From NCBI GenBank assembly GCA_903866285.1, contig CAIPMZ010000114.1:1-9449 (forward strand): a stretch of 9,449 nt of DNA, in the 5' to 3' direction. Source of the stretch: an uncultured bacterium (GTDB lineage: Bacteria > Patescibacteriota > Minisyncoccia > Moranbacterales > GWC2-37-73). A program made the position numbers and the translations under genes. The notes under the pieces were generated by a model, which saw only the letters and a program-made list of their open reading frames with translations, ran no database searches and had not been told where the DNA came from. Below, one piece after another: positions 4,355 to 9,449 of the stretch; position 1 is the first letter of the stretch, and each line of letters opens with the position of its first letter.

Positions 4355-5887
4355 ATGAAAAAAAATTATCACATCAAAACCTTTGGTTGCCAAATGAACA
4401 CTTCGGATAGCGAGCGAATTGCGACTTTTTTGGAGGCGCAAGGTTTTTTAGCGTGCGATGAAATTGAAACTGCCAACTTGGTAATTTTTAATACTTGTGG
4501 AGTCAAGCAAACCGCCGAGAATCGAGCGTATAGTTTGATTAATAATTTGCGAAAAGCTGAAAAAGCATCCCGCCAAAAAACTAAGGACTACCTGCCTACC
4601 GGGCAGGCAGGTAAACCAAAAGCTATCGTCATGACGGGCTGCTTGGCGAATCGCGCCGATGTCCAAAAGAGAATGAAGAGCAAAGTTGATTTGTTTTGCG
4701 AAATAAAAAACTTCCCCGAAGCTTTTGGGAAACTAAATTTATGTCATCCTGAGCGAAATTTTTCTGATCAAAATCAGAAAAATGAAGTTGAAGGATCTGA
4801 GTTGGCTAGCGGCTGCAACGGCACAAGATTTCTCGACTTCGCTCGAAATGACAATAGTCATGATTATCTTAGCATTATTCCAAAACATCAAAATAACTTT
4901 CAGGCTTTTGTGCCGATAATGACTGGTTGCAACAACTTTTGCGCCTATTGCGTCGTGCCCAATGCCCGCGGGCGCGAAGTTTCCCGACCAGCTGAAGAAA
5001 TCCTTAGCGAGGTCAAAGACCTCGTCGCCAGGGGTTATAAAAATATTATTTTATTGGGGCAGAATGTAAATTCCTATCATGGAACATGGAGCACAAAACA
5101 TGAAACAAAAACCGTAGATTTTGCATGGTTGCTCAAAAGAATCAACGCCATCCCTGGAAACTTTTGGATTCAATTTGTTTCCTCGCATCCGAAGGATATG
5201 AGCGATGAGTTAATCGAAGTAATTGCCAAGTCCAAAAAAGTTTGCGAGAATGTCCATCTGCCCTTGCAAGCTGGCGACGACGAAGTTTTGCGACGTATGA
5301 ATCGCAAATATAATCAAAAGCATTATCTTGACCTCCTTAAAAAAATCAAGCTCGCTTTCAAGAAAAATAAACCGGGAAAATTATTTTCAATTTCCTCCGA
5401 TATTATCGTCGGTTTTCCGGGCGAAACTCGCAAGCAATTTTTGCAGTCAGCCGAGGTGATGGAAAAAGCTAAATTTGATATGGTTTTCTTTGGACAATTC
5501 TCTCCCCGCCCAGAAACTACGGCTTGGAAAATGAAAGACAATGTTTCCCAAACCGAAAAAGCCCGGCGTGAAAAATATCTCAATGAAATTTTAAAGAAAA
5601 CTGCGTTTGAAAATAATTTAAAATACATTAGCAAGGTTGTTGAGGTCTTAATCGAAAAAAAGGGCGTCAACCTAGGGACTAAGTCCCCAGCTGGGGACTT
5701 AGTCCCTAGGCTACCGAAGCTGACTTATTTCGGTAAAACCAGGACGTTGAAAAATGTAAAGATTATAACAAGCCGAAAAGATTTGGTTGGAAAAATTGTT
5801 AAAGTTAAAATAGTTAAGGCAAATGTTTGGAATCTGGAAGGAGAAATTCAAGGAACAAAGGGTACTAGAAGTAAGAAAAAGAAATAG
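4355..5887 (+). CDS. miaB: tRNA-2-methylthio-N6-dimethylallyladenosine synthase MiaB (510 aa)
   Basis: Radical-SAM methylthiotransferase converting i6A37 to ms2i6A37 in tRNAs reading UNN codons. The N-terminal MTTase domain holds the auxiliary [4Fe-4S] cysteines C12 (TFGCQMN), C48 (NTCGVKQTAENR) and C96 (TGCLANR). The radical-SAM CxxxCxxC is C192, C196, C199, followed by VVPNARGREVSRP. Later landmarks are GQNVNSY, HLPLQAGDDEVLRRMNRKY and DIIVGFPGET. The C-terminus is a TRAM domain. It is longer than the usual 440-475 aa because of three repeat-derived in-frame inserts: residues about 79-86 (LPTGQAG, lengthening C48-C96 to 48 residues), about 130-167, and about 440-452 within TRAM. All catalytic cysteines remain, so activity is probably kept. 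The start is the ATG at 4355, without an SD. It lies upstream of miaA, the enzyme for the preceding step, with a 123-bp gap. Confidence 0.97.
   Translation: MKKNYHIKTFGCQMNTSDSERIATFLEAQGFLACDEIETANLVIFNTCGVKQTAENRAYSLINNLRKAEKASRQKTKDYLPTGQAGKPKAIVMTGCLANRADVQKRMKSKVDLFCEIKNFPEAFGKLNLCHPERNFSDQNQKNEVEGSELASGCNGTRFLDFARNDNSHDYLSIIPKHQNNFQAFVPIMTGCNNFCAYCVVPNARGREVSRPAEEILSEVKDLVARGYKNIILLGQNVNSYHGTWSTKHETKTVDFAWLLKRINAIPGNFWIQFVSSHPKDMSDELIEVIAKSKKVCENVHLPLQAGDDEVLRRMNRKYNQKHYLDLLKKIKLAFKKNKPGKLFSISSDIIVGFPGETRKQFLQSAEVMEKAKFDMVFFGQFSPRPETTAWKMKDNVSQTEKARREKYLNEILKKTAFENNLKYISKVVEVLIEKKGVNLGTKSPAGDLVPRLPKLTYFGKTRTLKNVKIITSRKDLVGKIVKVKIVKANVWNLEGEIQGTKGTRSKKKK
4589..4613. repeat. CCTGCC palindrome inside miaB
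   Basis: TACCTGCCT (4589-4597) pairs with AGGCAGGTA (4605-4613), with an inner alternative CCTGCC/GGCAGG around TACCG. It is translated in frame as YLPTGQAG. It is nearly identical to the element at 6219-6238 in miaA, differing by one G in the centre. Confidence 0.9.
4742..4853. repeat. 112-bp REP-like element inserted in frame in miaB
   Basis: It begins TGTCATCCTGAGCG and ends CGCTCGAAATGACA, giving complementary ends (6 bp, a short mismatch, then GAGCG/CGCTC). Inside is a perfect 10-bp hairpin, TTTTTCTGAT (4759-4768) with ATCAGAAAAA (4773-4782). It is read through as MiaB residues about 130-167. The TGTCAT...ATGACA ends are typical of dispersed palindromic repeats in many bacteria and resemble the ends of the element at 7256-7349. 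Confidence 0.85.
5671..5710. repeat. Perfect 40-bp palindrome inside miaB
   Basis: CCTAGGGACTAAGTCCCCAG (5671-5690) is followed directly by its exact reverse complement (5691-5710), with no spacer. It is translated in frame as LGTKSPAGDLVPR, placed in the TRAM domain just before LTYFGKTRT. A spacerless palindrome of this length is prone to cruciform extrusion and deletion, so its survival in a housekeeping gene is notable. Confidence 0.97.
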
Positions 5888-5956
5888 GAAATATGAAATA
5901 GGAAATCATCCTTTTTCTAATATCTTTCTTCTCGGTCCTATTTCTTATGACCTATA
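5885..5956. repeat. GGAAATA repeat and inverted partner after miaB
   Basis: TAGGAAATATGAAA (5885-5898; its TAG is the miaB stop) and a further TAGGAAATC face TCCTATTTC (5937-5945) and TTCCTATTTTCC (about 5958-5969) across a pyrimidine-rich loop. This is an imperfect hairpin that could act as a weak boundary between miaB and miaA. The first 14 bp are identical to 3783-3796. Confidence 0.45.
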
Positions 5957-6010
5957 TTCCTATTTTCCAACCATGCAGAGCATGAAAGTTAAATTTTCGT
6001 TTATAGTAAT

Positions 6011-7051
6011 ATGAGTTTAGTAAAACCAAAAATAATAGTAGTGATGGGTCCCACCGCCTCTGGCAAATCCGGGGTGGCAATTGAGCTTGCCAAAAAATTT
6101 GGCGGGGAAATTATTTCCGCGGATAGCAGGCAGATTTATAGAGGGCTAGATATCGGGAGCGGAAAAGTGAAAAGAGATAAATTTGAAGATAAGATACAAG
6201 ATACAAGATACAATAACCCTGCCTACCGGCAGGCAGGCAAACAAATTTCAATTTCAAATATTCAAAAAACAAAATCAAAAATACAAAATACAAAAAAGAC
6301 AAAAGCTTTTTACTCTGAAGGTATTGGGCATCACTTGATTGACGTGGCCAAGCCGGGGGAGGATTTTAACGTTTCCCATTTTAAGAAATTGGCGGAGGAA
6401 AAAATTCAGGAAATTCTCAGTCGGAAAAAAGTTCCGATTATTTGCGGAGGCACGGCTTTTTGGATTGATACCCTAACTAAGAATTCCAATATTCCCGAAG
6501 TTGCCCCAGACGAAAAACTGCGCGCCAAGCTTGCACTGAAAAGCGTTGAGCAACTTTTTACCCAACTTAAGAAACTCGATCCAGTCAGAGCAAGCAACAT
6601 TGATAGCCAAAATAAAGTACGCCTCATTCGCGCAATTGAAATTTGCAAGGTGTTAGGGAAAGTTCCGCAACAGTCATCAGTCACTGGTCATCAGTCATCA
6701 GAAAAATATCAACTATTACAAATCGGGATTGAGGTGTCGAGGGAAATTTTGAATGCTAAAATTAAAAAACGTCTTGAGGAGCGTTTCAGCGAAGGCATGC
6801 TCGCAGAAGTTGCAAACCTGCATAAAAAGGGAATTTCTTGGAGGTGGCTGGAGCGCATCGGCTTGGAATATCGTTGGCTCTCGCTTTTTCTGCGCGAAAA
6901 AGTTTCCGAAAACGAAATGCGCGAAAAACTCTATTTTGCCATTATTCACTACGCCAAACGCCAAATGACTTGGCTTAAGCGTAACCCGCAAATAAAATGG
7001 CATCGCGATTATAAAAAAATTGAAAAGGAAGTACGAGAATTTTTAAAGTAA
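6011..7051 (+). CDS. miaA: tRNA dimethylallyltransferase MiaA (346 aa)
   Basis: Transfers dimethylallyl from DMAPP to N6 of A37, producing the i6A substrate of MiaB. Visible motifs are the P-loop GPTASGKS (13-20), SADSRQIYRGLDIGSGK (36-52) with the catalytic D38, GIGHHLIDVAKPGEDFNVSHF (104-124), IICGGTAFWI (143-152; AFW replaces the common GLY/PLY), KVRLIRAIE (202-210), WLERIGLEYRWL (279-290), and YAKRQMTWLKR (314-324). Two stretches are foreign to the family: residues about 59-99 (AT-rich, from a GATACAA triplication, a CCTGCC palindrome and A-rich words) and about 219-231 (QSSVTGHQSSE, from a TCATCAG repeat). Both lie away from the listed catalytic motifs. The start is the ATG at 6011; no SD is visible. 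The miaB-miaA pair supports a shared pathway; a DMAPP source is not encoded in the window. Confidence 0.97.
   Translation: MSLVKPKIIVVMGPTASGKSGVAIELAKKFGGEIISADSRQIYRGLDIGSGKVKRDKFEDKIQDTRYNNPAYRQAGKQISISNIQKTKSKIQNTKKTKAFYSEGIGHHLIDVAKPGEDFNVSHFKKLAEEKIQEILSRKKVPIICGGTAFWIDTLTKNSNIPEVAPDEKLRAKLALKSVEQLFTQLKKLDPVRASNIDSQNKVRLIRAIEICKVLGKVPQQSSVTGHQSSEKYQLLQIGIEVSREILNAKIKKRLEERFSEGMLAEVANLHKKGISWRWLERIGLEYRWLSLFLREKVSENEMREKLYFAIIHYAKRQMTWLKRNPQIKWHRDYKKIEKEVREFLK
6193..6213 (+). repeat. Triplicated GATACAA heptamer in miaA
   Basis: Three exact tandem copies of GATACAA, read as part of KIQDTRYNN. They start the foreign block of miaA (about 6185-6305), which continues with a CCTGCC palindrome and A-rich words such as AAATACAAAATACAAAA. 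Confidence 0.9.
6219..6238. repeat. CCTGCC palindrome inside miaA
   Basis: CCTGCCTACCGGCAGGCAGG; CTGCC and GGCAG close a TACC loop, with an alternative CCTGCC/GGCAGG register. It is read here as PAYRQAG, a different frame from the copy at 4589-4613 (LPTGQAG). Confidence 0.9.
6671..6701. repeat. TCATCAGTCA direct repeat inside miaA
   Basis: The decamer TCATCAGTCA occurs at 6674-6683 and 6688-6697, separated by CTGG, within a 31-bp low-complexity segment translated as QSSVTGHQSSE. It replaces the usual short linker after the RAIE helix. Confidence 0.85.
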
Positions 7052-7255
7052 GACCGAGGGAGGTTACTGAAGGGGTTTAATTTTCAATTTTCAATTTTTC
7101 ACCCAGAGGATGATCAGCCTATGGCTGACAATTTCCATTTAATTTACAATAACTCAATTTTCATTAAAAATTATCTAATTGAAATTTTTTCCGCGCTGGG
7201 AATTTTAATCCAAAGACGATTATTAAGGGAGGTTCCATCTCCTTACAACGCGCTC
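7052..7255. other. AT-rich intergenic stretch after miaA
   Basis: No credible gene. AATTTTC is repeated at 7079-7100. A TCAGCC (7114-7119)/GGCTGA (7123-7128) hairpin with a TAT loop and a T-rich flank could weakly end miaA transcription. A GGAG/CTCC hairpin lies near 7228-7243. No SD or promoter stands out. Confidence 0.5.
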
Positions 7256-7349
7256 GTCATTGCGAGCATGTAATCATGCGTGGCAATCCAGAGCGTTGCC
7301 TGTCCCTGGATCGCCACGGATTTTCGATTACAAAAATCCTCGCGATGAC
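7256..7349. repeat. Three-hairpin REP-like element
   Basis: The outer arms GTCATTGCGAG (7256-7266) and CTCGCGATGAC (7339-7349) pair over 11 bp with one G-T. Inside are CATG-TAAT-CATG (7267-7278), a 13-bp stem with one mismatch (7279-7291 with 7306-7318), and GATTTT/AAAATC (7319-7324 with 7333-7338). The result is a cloverleaf-like cruciform. The GTCATTGCGAG end is typical of widely dispersed bacterial REP-like repeats. No transposase is nearby. Confidence 0.85.
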
Positions 7350-7363
7350 CCCTTTCCCACTGT

Positions 7364-7495
7364 ATTTCTACCCCATTTCTACCTTATTTCTATTTTATTT
7401 CTATTGTATTTCTACTATATTTCTACCTTATTTCTACTATATTTCTACCCCATTTCTATTTTATTTCTACTTTATTTCTATTTCATTTCTACCGC
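7364..7495. repeat. Array of twelve 11-bp units, ATTTCTA plus variable tetramer
   Basis: Twelve head-to-tail units of exactly 11 bp (132 bp). The heptamer ATTTCTA is identical in all twelve. The following four bases vary: CCCC, CCTT, TTTT, TTGT, CTAT, CCTT, CTAT, CCCC, TTTT, CTTT, TTTC, CCGC. The first two variable positions are always pyrimidine. A degenerate thirteenth unit follows (ATCTTTCACCT). The period is not a multiple of three, so it does not encode a stable peptide repeat. It starts 14 bp after the REP-like element. Confidence 0.98.
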
Positions 7496-7551
7496 ATCTT
7501 TCACCTAGAACAATTCTAACATCTAGAACATCTTCATTGGGGCTCATTAAA

Positions 7552-7581
7552 GGATTATGGATTAACGGATTAACGGATTGG
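7552..7581. repeat. GGATTAAC tandem repeat
   Basis: GGATTATGGATTAACGGATT followed by AACGGATTGG, an approximately 8-bp tandem (GGATTAAC) just beyond the 3' end of the Gly-rich gene. The same word, in inverted pairs, occupies 1944-1991 upstream of thrS. Confidence 0.8.
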
Positions 7582-7587
7582 AAATGC

Positions 7588-8265
7588 TTAGAAAGTTATT
7601 GACCCTGAACCTGTCCAACTATAAATCTTATAGCCACCTGTATTCGTGAAAGTATAAGCTCCTGTCACAGACACAGCGTCGGCATAGGTGTTGGGATATC
7701 TGATAATGACGACGCCGGAGCCACCTATTGATGCAACTGCCGAAGAACATGCGCCACCTCCACCGCCGCCAGTATTCGCAACTCCACTTCCAGGACTCGA
7801 ACAATTAAATGTACCGCCACCGCCCAAACCAGCAGTCCCAGTCGTAATCGCATTATAGCTTGAGCCACCACCAGCGTAGTATGTTGAAGTCCCGCTAATA
7901 CTACTTAAATAACCATTTCCACCATTAACTATACTACCATTAGCACCGCCTCCAGCTCCACCTCCACCAGGAAAGCTTCCCCCACTACCAGTGCCTCCAA
8001 CATAATTTGCATTTGAACCACCAGTTATCGAACTATTTGCTGGAGCTGTTCCTCCAGTCGCATAAAAAATATCAAAAACGGAATTATTTCCATACCCATT
8101 AGGAGTACTCGCGCCTCCAACGGTCACTGTCTTTGTTCCAGCAGTAACTGCGCAGCTTCCAGACAGAACGGTTCCACCAGCTCCGCCAGAACCATAATTC
8201 ACACTGGAGCAATAATTGGAGGGCCAACGCCCGGAGAAAAGGTTACCGAACCAGTCGATCTCCAT
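7588..8265 (-). CDS. Second glycine-rich domain, displaced C-terminal part of the surface protein (225 aa)
   Basis: The open frame starts at ATG 8265, but the first 25 or so residues (MEIDWFGNLFSGRW...) are the neighbouring coding region read out of frame. Domain homology begins near NYGSGGAGG. What follows is a glycine-rich domain: AVTAGTKTVTVGGAS, several GGGGAGG tracts, then GGSGVVIIRYPNTYADA and the closing GGYKIYSWTGSGSITF. The upstream frame ends in the parallel GGYKIYTWRSTGSVTF, so the two were once one protein with tandem domains. This copy lacks the usual opening strand (YLVVAGGG), indicating loss at the junction. Going from the upstream frame to this one requires a -1 (or +2) change. 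No SD suits an independent start at 8265. Best read as the 3' part of a broken gene, or of an intact gene with an assembly error. Confidence 0.75.
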   Translation of the reverse strand: MEIDWFGNLFSGRWPSNYCSSVNYGSGGAGGTVLSGSCAVTAGTKTVTVGGASTPNGYGNNSVFDIFYATGGTAPANSSITGGSNANYVGGTGSGGSFPGGGGAGGGANGSIVNGGNGYLSSISGTSTYYAGGGSSYNAITTGTAGLGGGGTFNCSSPGSGVANTGGGGGGACSSAVASIGGSGVVIIRYPNTYADAVSVTGAYTFTNTGGYKIYSWTGSGSITF

Positions 8266-9449
8266 GTATATATTTTATATCCACCTGAATCATTAAAAGA
8301 AACCGAACCAGTCGTTGCCGCATTAGCATAGCTGTTTGAATAACGGATAATGACGATGCCGGAGCCACCAGCGCCGCTATTGGGGCGTGTAGTTCCCCAT
8401 CCACCACCACCTGAATTTGATTCACCACCACCTAATCCATTTGCGCCATTTGCTCCAAAACCCCAGGTACCACCACCACCACCACCACCTGCATAATAAA
8501 TCTGCGCACCCGTAATTTGAGATATACGTCCATCCCCCCCAACTCCACCACTGGTGCGGGAACCTGTTGCATTCCCACCCACAGCTCCTGCTCCACCACC
8601 ACCTCCGCCAGGATTCTCTCTTGAAGTCTGACTATAACCAGCGCCACCACTATTCCCTTGACCTGCAGTTCCGGATCCTCCATAGGTTGAGTCACCCCTT
8701 TGTTGGAGACCAGATCCGCCACCGCCAGAACCACCATTTAGTCCTATCTGGCTAGAACTCCCTGCAGCTCCACCGCCACCGCCACCTTTTGATATTATCG
8801 AACTAAATGCAGAATCACCTCCGTTTGCGCCCGTAGCGACTCCAGTTCTTGCCGGACCACCTTCTCCGACTGTTACGGCAAGTGCCACTCCAGCAGAAAC
8901 CGCAAATCCTGCTGCCGTTAAAAAACCGCCGCCGCCGCCGCCGCCGCGACCAAATACTGTAGCAGACGAACCACTCCCACCGCTACCTCCACCAGCCACC
9001 ACCAAATATTCCACAGTTGGAGTTACCCCTCCTGGAACCATCCCGGTGCTTGCCGAAGTGGCACTAGCTGAGCCGACTGAATTTGTCGCGGTGACCGTGA
9101 CGCTCAAAGTGCTATTGGCGTCAGCAGTTTGAATCACATAGGAGCTATTGGTCCCGCCCGAGATGGCTGAGCCAGCGCGTTTCCATTGATAGGTAAAGGT
9201 GGCAGTCGGCGTAGCGCTCCACACGCCTGGAGTCGTGGAGACTGTTTCACCTATAGTGGCTGTGGTACCAAAAAGTGTTGGAGTGGCGGTGTTGATTGGT
9301 GCCATTGTCACCGCGGAGGTGTCGGCAGATGTCCCAGTTGCATTTCCAACTGAGCTTGTTCCAATGACCACTACCCGCAGGGTGCTTCCGCCGTCAGCCG
9401 CTTGAGCGACATAGGTGCTATTGGTTGCCCCGCCGATATTCGTAGTTCC
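8199..9449 (-). CDS. Ig-like repeat and glycine-rich surface protein, 5' end beyond the window
   Basis: Partial: the frame is open to the right edge, so the GTG at 9371 is not the true start. The N-terminal part is an incomplete Ig-like repeat (GATNSTYVAQAADGGSTL), then a complete one with TYQWKRAGSAISGGTNSSYV and LSVTVTATNSVGSASATS. From about 9020 leftwards a glycine-rich domain begins with VEYLVVAGGGSGG. It carries poly-Gly runs and closes with GGSGIVIIRYSNSYANA and GGYKIYTWRSTGSVTF. It then reads SPGVGPPIIAPV and stops at TGA (8199-8201). Such Ig/Gly-rich chains belong to secreted or cell-surface proteins in CPR and other bacteria; that role is inferred, since any signal peptide is outside the window. 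Its stop falls exactly where the next domain continues in another frame. Confidence 0.88.
   Translation of the reverse strand, partial: GTTNIGGATNSTYVAQAADGGSTLRVVVIGTSSVGNATGTSADTSAVTMAPINTATPTLFGTTATIGETVSTTPGVWSATPTATFTYQWKRAGSAISGGTNSSYVIQTADANSTLSVTVTATNSVGSASATSASTGMVPGGVTPTVEYLVVAGGGSGGSGSSATVFGRGGGGGGGFLTAAGFAVSAGVALAVTVGEGGPARTGVATGANGGDSAFSSIISKGGGGGGAAGSSSQIGLNGGSGGGGSGLQQRGDSTYGGSGTAGQGNSGGAGYSQTSRENPGGGGGGAGAVGGNATGSRTSGGVGGDGRISQITGAQIYYAGGGGGGGTWGFGANGANGLGGGESNSGGGGWGTTRPNSGAGGSGIVIIRYSNSYANAATTGSVSFNDSGGYKIYTWRSTGSVTFSPGVGPPIIAPV
8469..8489. repeat. (ACC)7 microsatellite encoding polyglycine
   Basis: Seven perfect ACC triplets on the plus strand, GGT codons on the coding strand, giving a Gly7 run before TWGFG. 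Uniform codon use marks recent slippage. Confidence 0.95.
8926..8946. repeat. (CCG)7 microsatellite encoding polyglycine
   Basis: Seven perfect CCG triplets on the plus strand, GGC codons on the coding strand, giving the Gly run in GRGGGGGGGFLTAAG. The codon differs from that of the 8469-8489 tract (GGC against GGT), so the two expanded independently. Confidence 0.95.

Noticed and set aside
5971..5985. CATGC/GCATG hairpin before miaA as a regulatory site
   Set aside because: Only 5 bp with a 3-nt loop and no supporting context.
7364..7495. CRISPR array
   Set aside because: Repeat (7 bp) and spacer (4 bp) are far too short, and no cas gene is present.
7260..7602. Plus-strand ORFs of 82 and 108 codons
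   Set aside because: They are the REP-like element and the 11-bp array read through in two frames; the F/Y/I/S/T-rich peptide reflects base composition only.
8199..8201. UGA recoded as glycine (as in SR1/Gracilibacteria)
   Set aside because: Reading through gives a non-Gly-rich, unrelated frame, and the other genes have no in-frame UGA.
8199..8265. Programmed -1 frameshift joining the Gly-rich halves
   Set aside because: No slippery heptamer with a following hairpin is visible at the junction, and the second domain also lacks its first strand, which a frameshift would not explain.
9199..9405. Plus-strand ORF of 68 codons at the right end
   Set aside because: Antisense shadow of the Ig-like coding region; its Val/Ala-rich composition mirrors the opposite strand.

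Overview
The window looks like a stretch of a Candidate Phyla Radiation (Patescibacteria, probably Parcubacteria-like) genome. This is inferred from several signs: a ThrRS of the compact 'ExGGL' motif-2 style, a four-helix-bundle S23-type protein between housekeeping genes, a Gly-rich/Ig-like surface protein, weak Shine-Dalgarno use in the housekeeping genes, and many short palindromic repeats that enter coding sequence in frame. The standard bacterial code fits: TAA, TAG and TGA all act as stops, and no gene needs UGA read as glycine.

Layout. Bases 1-100 are a pure ATRA tetranucleotide tract, followed by an 18-codon open tail. Bases 157-1700 hold two minus-strand genes (about 205 and 183 aa) that are distant paralogues of an unrecognised family. 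Each has its own sigma70-type promoter, SD and intrinsic terminator. A plus-strand promoter stands back-to-back with the second gene's promoter and drives a structured leader (about 1727-1999) in front of thrS. The leader contains a T-box-like antiterminator fold. Next come thrS (no TGS domain), a four-helix-bundle gene, a broken duplicate of the miaB 5' end carrying a palindromic insertion, then miaB and miaA.

MiaA and MiaB act in sequence on A37 of tRNAs reading UNN codons: MiaA prenylates to i6A, and MiaB methylthiolates to ms2i6A. Both proteins have been enlarged by repeat-derived in-frame inserts: three in MiaB (including a perfect 40-bp palindrome and a 112-bp REP-like element) and two in MiaA. 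One palindrome family occurs in both genes, read in two different frames.

Bases 7052-7587 have no convincing gene. They hold a three-hairpin REP-like element and, directly after it, a striking array of twelve 11-bp units with an invariant heptamer and a variable tetramer. From 7588 to the right edge the minus strand encodes a secreted or surface protein with Ig-like repeats and two glycine-rich domains. The two Gly-rich domains are now in different frames, so the gene is broken, shifted or misassembled near 8200, and its N-terminus lies outside the window.
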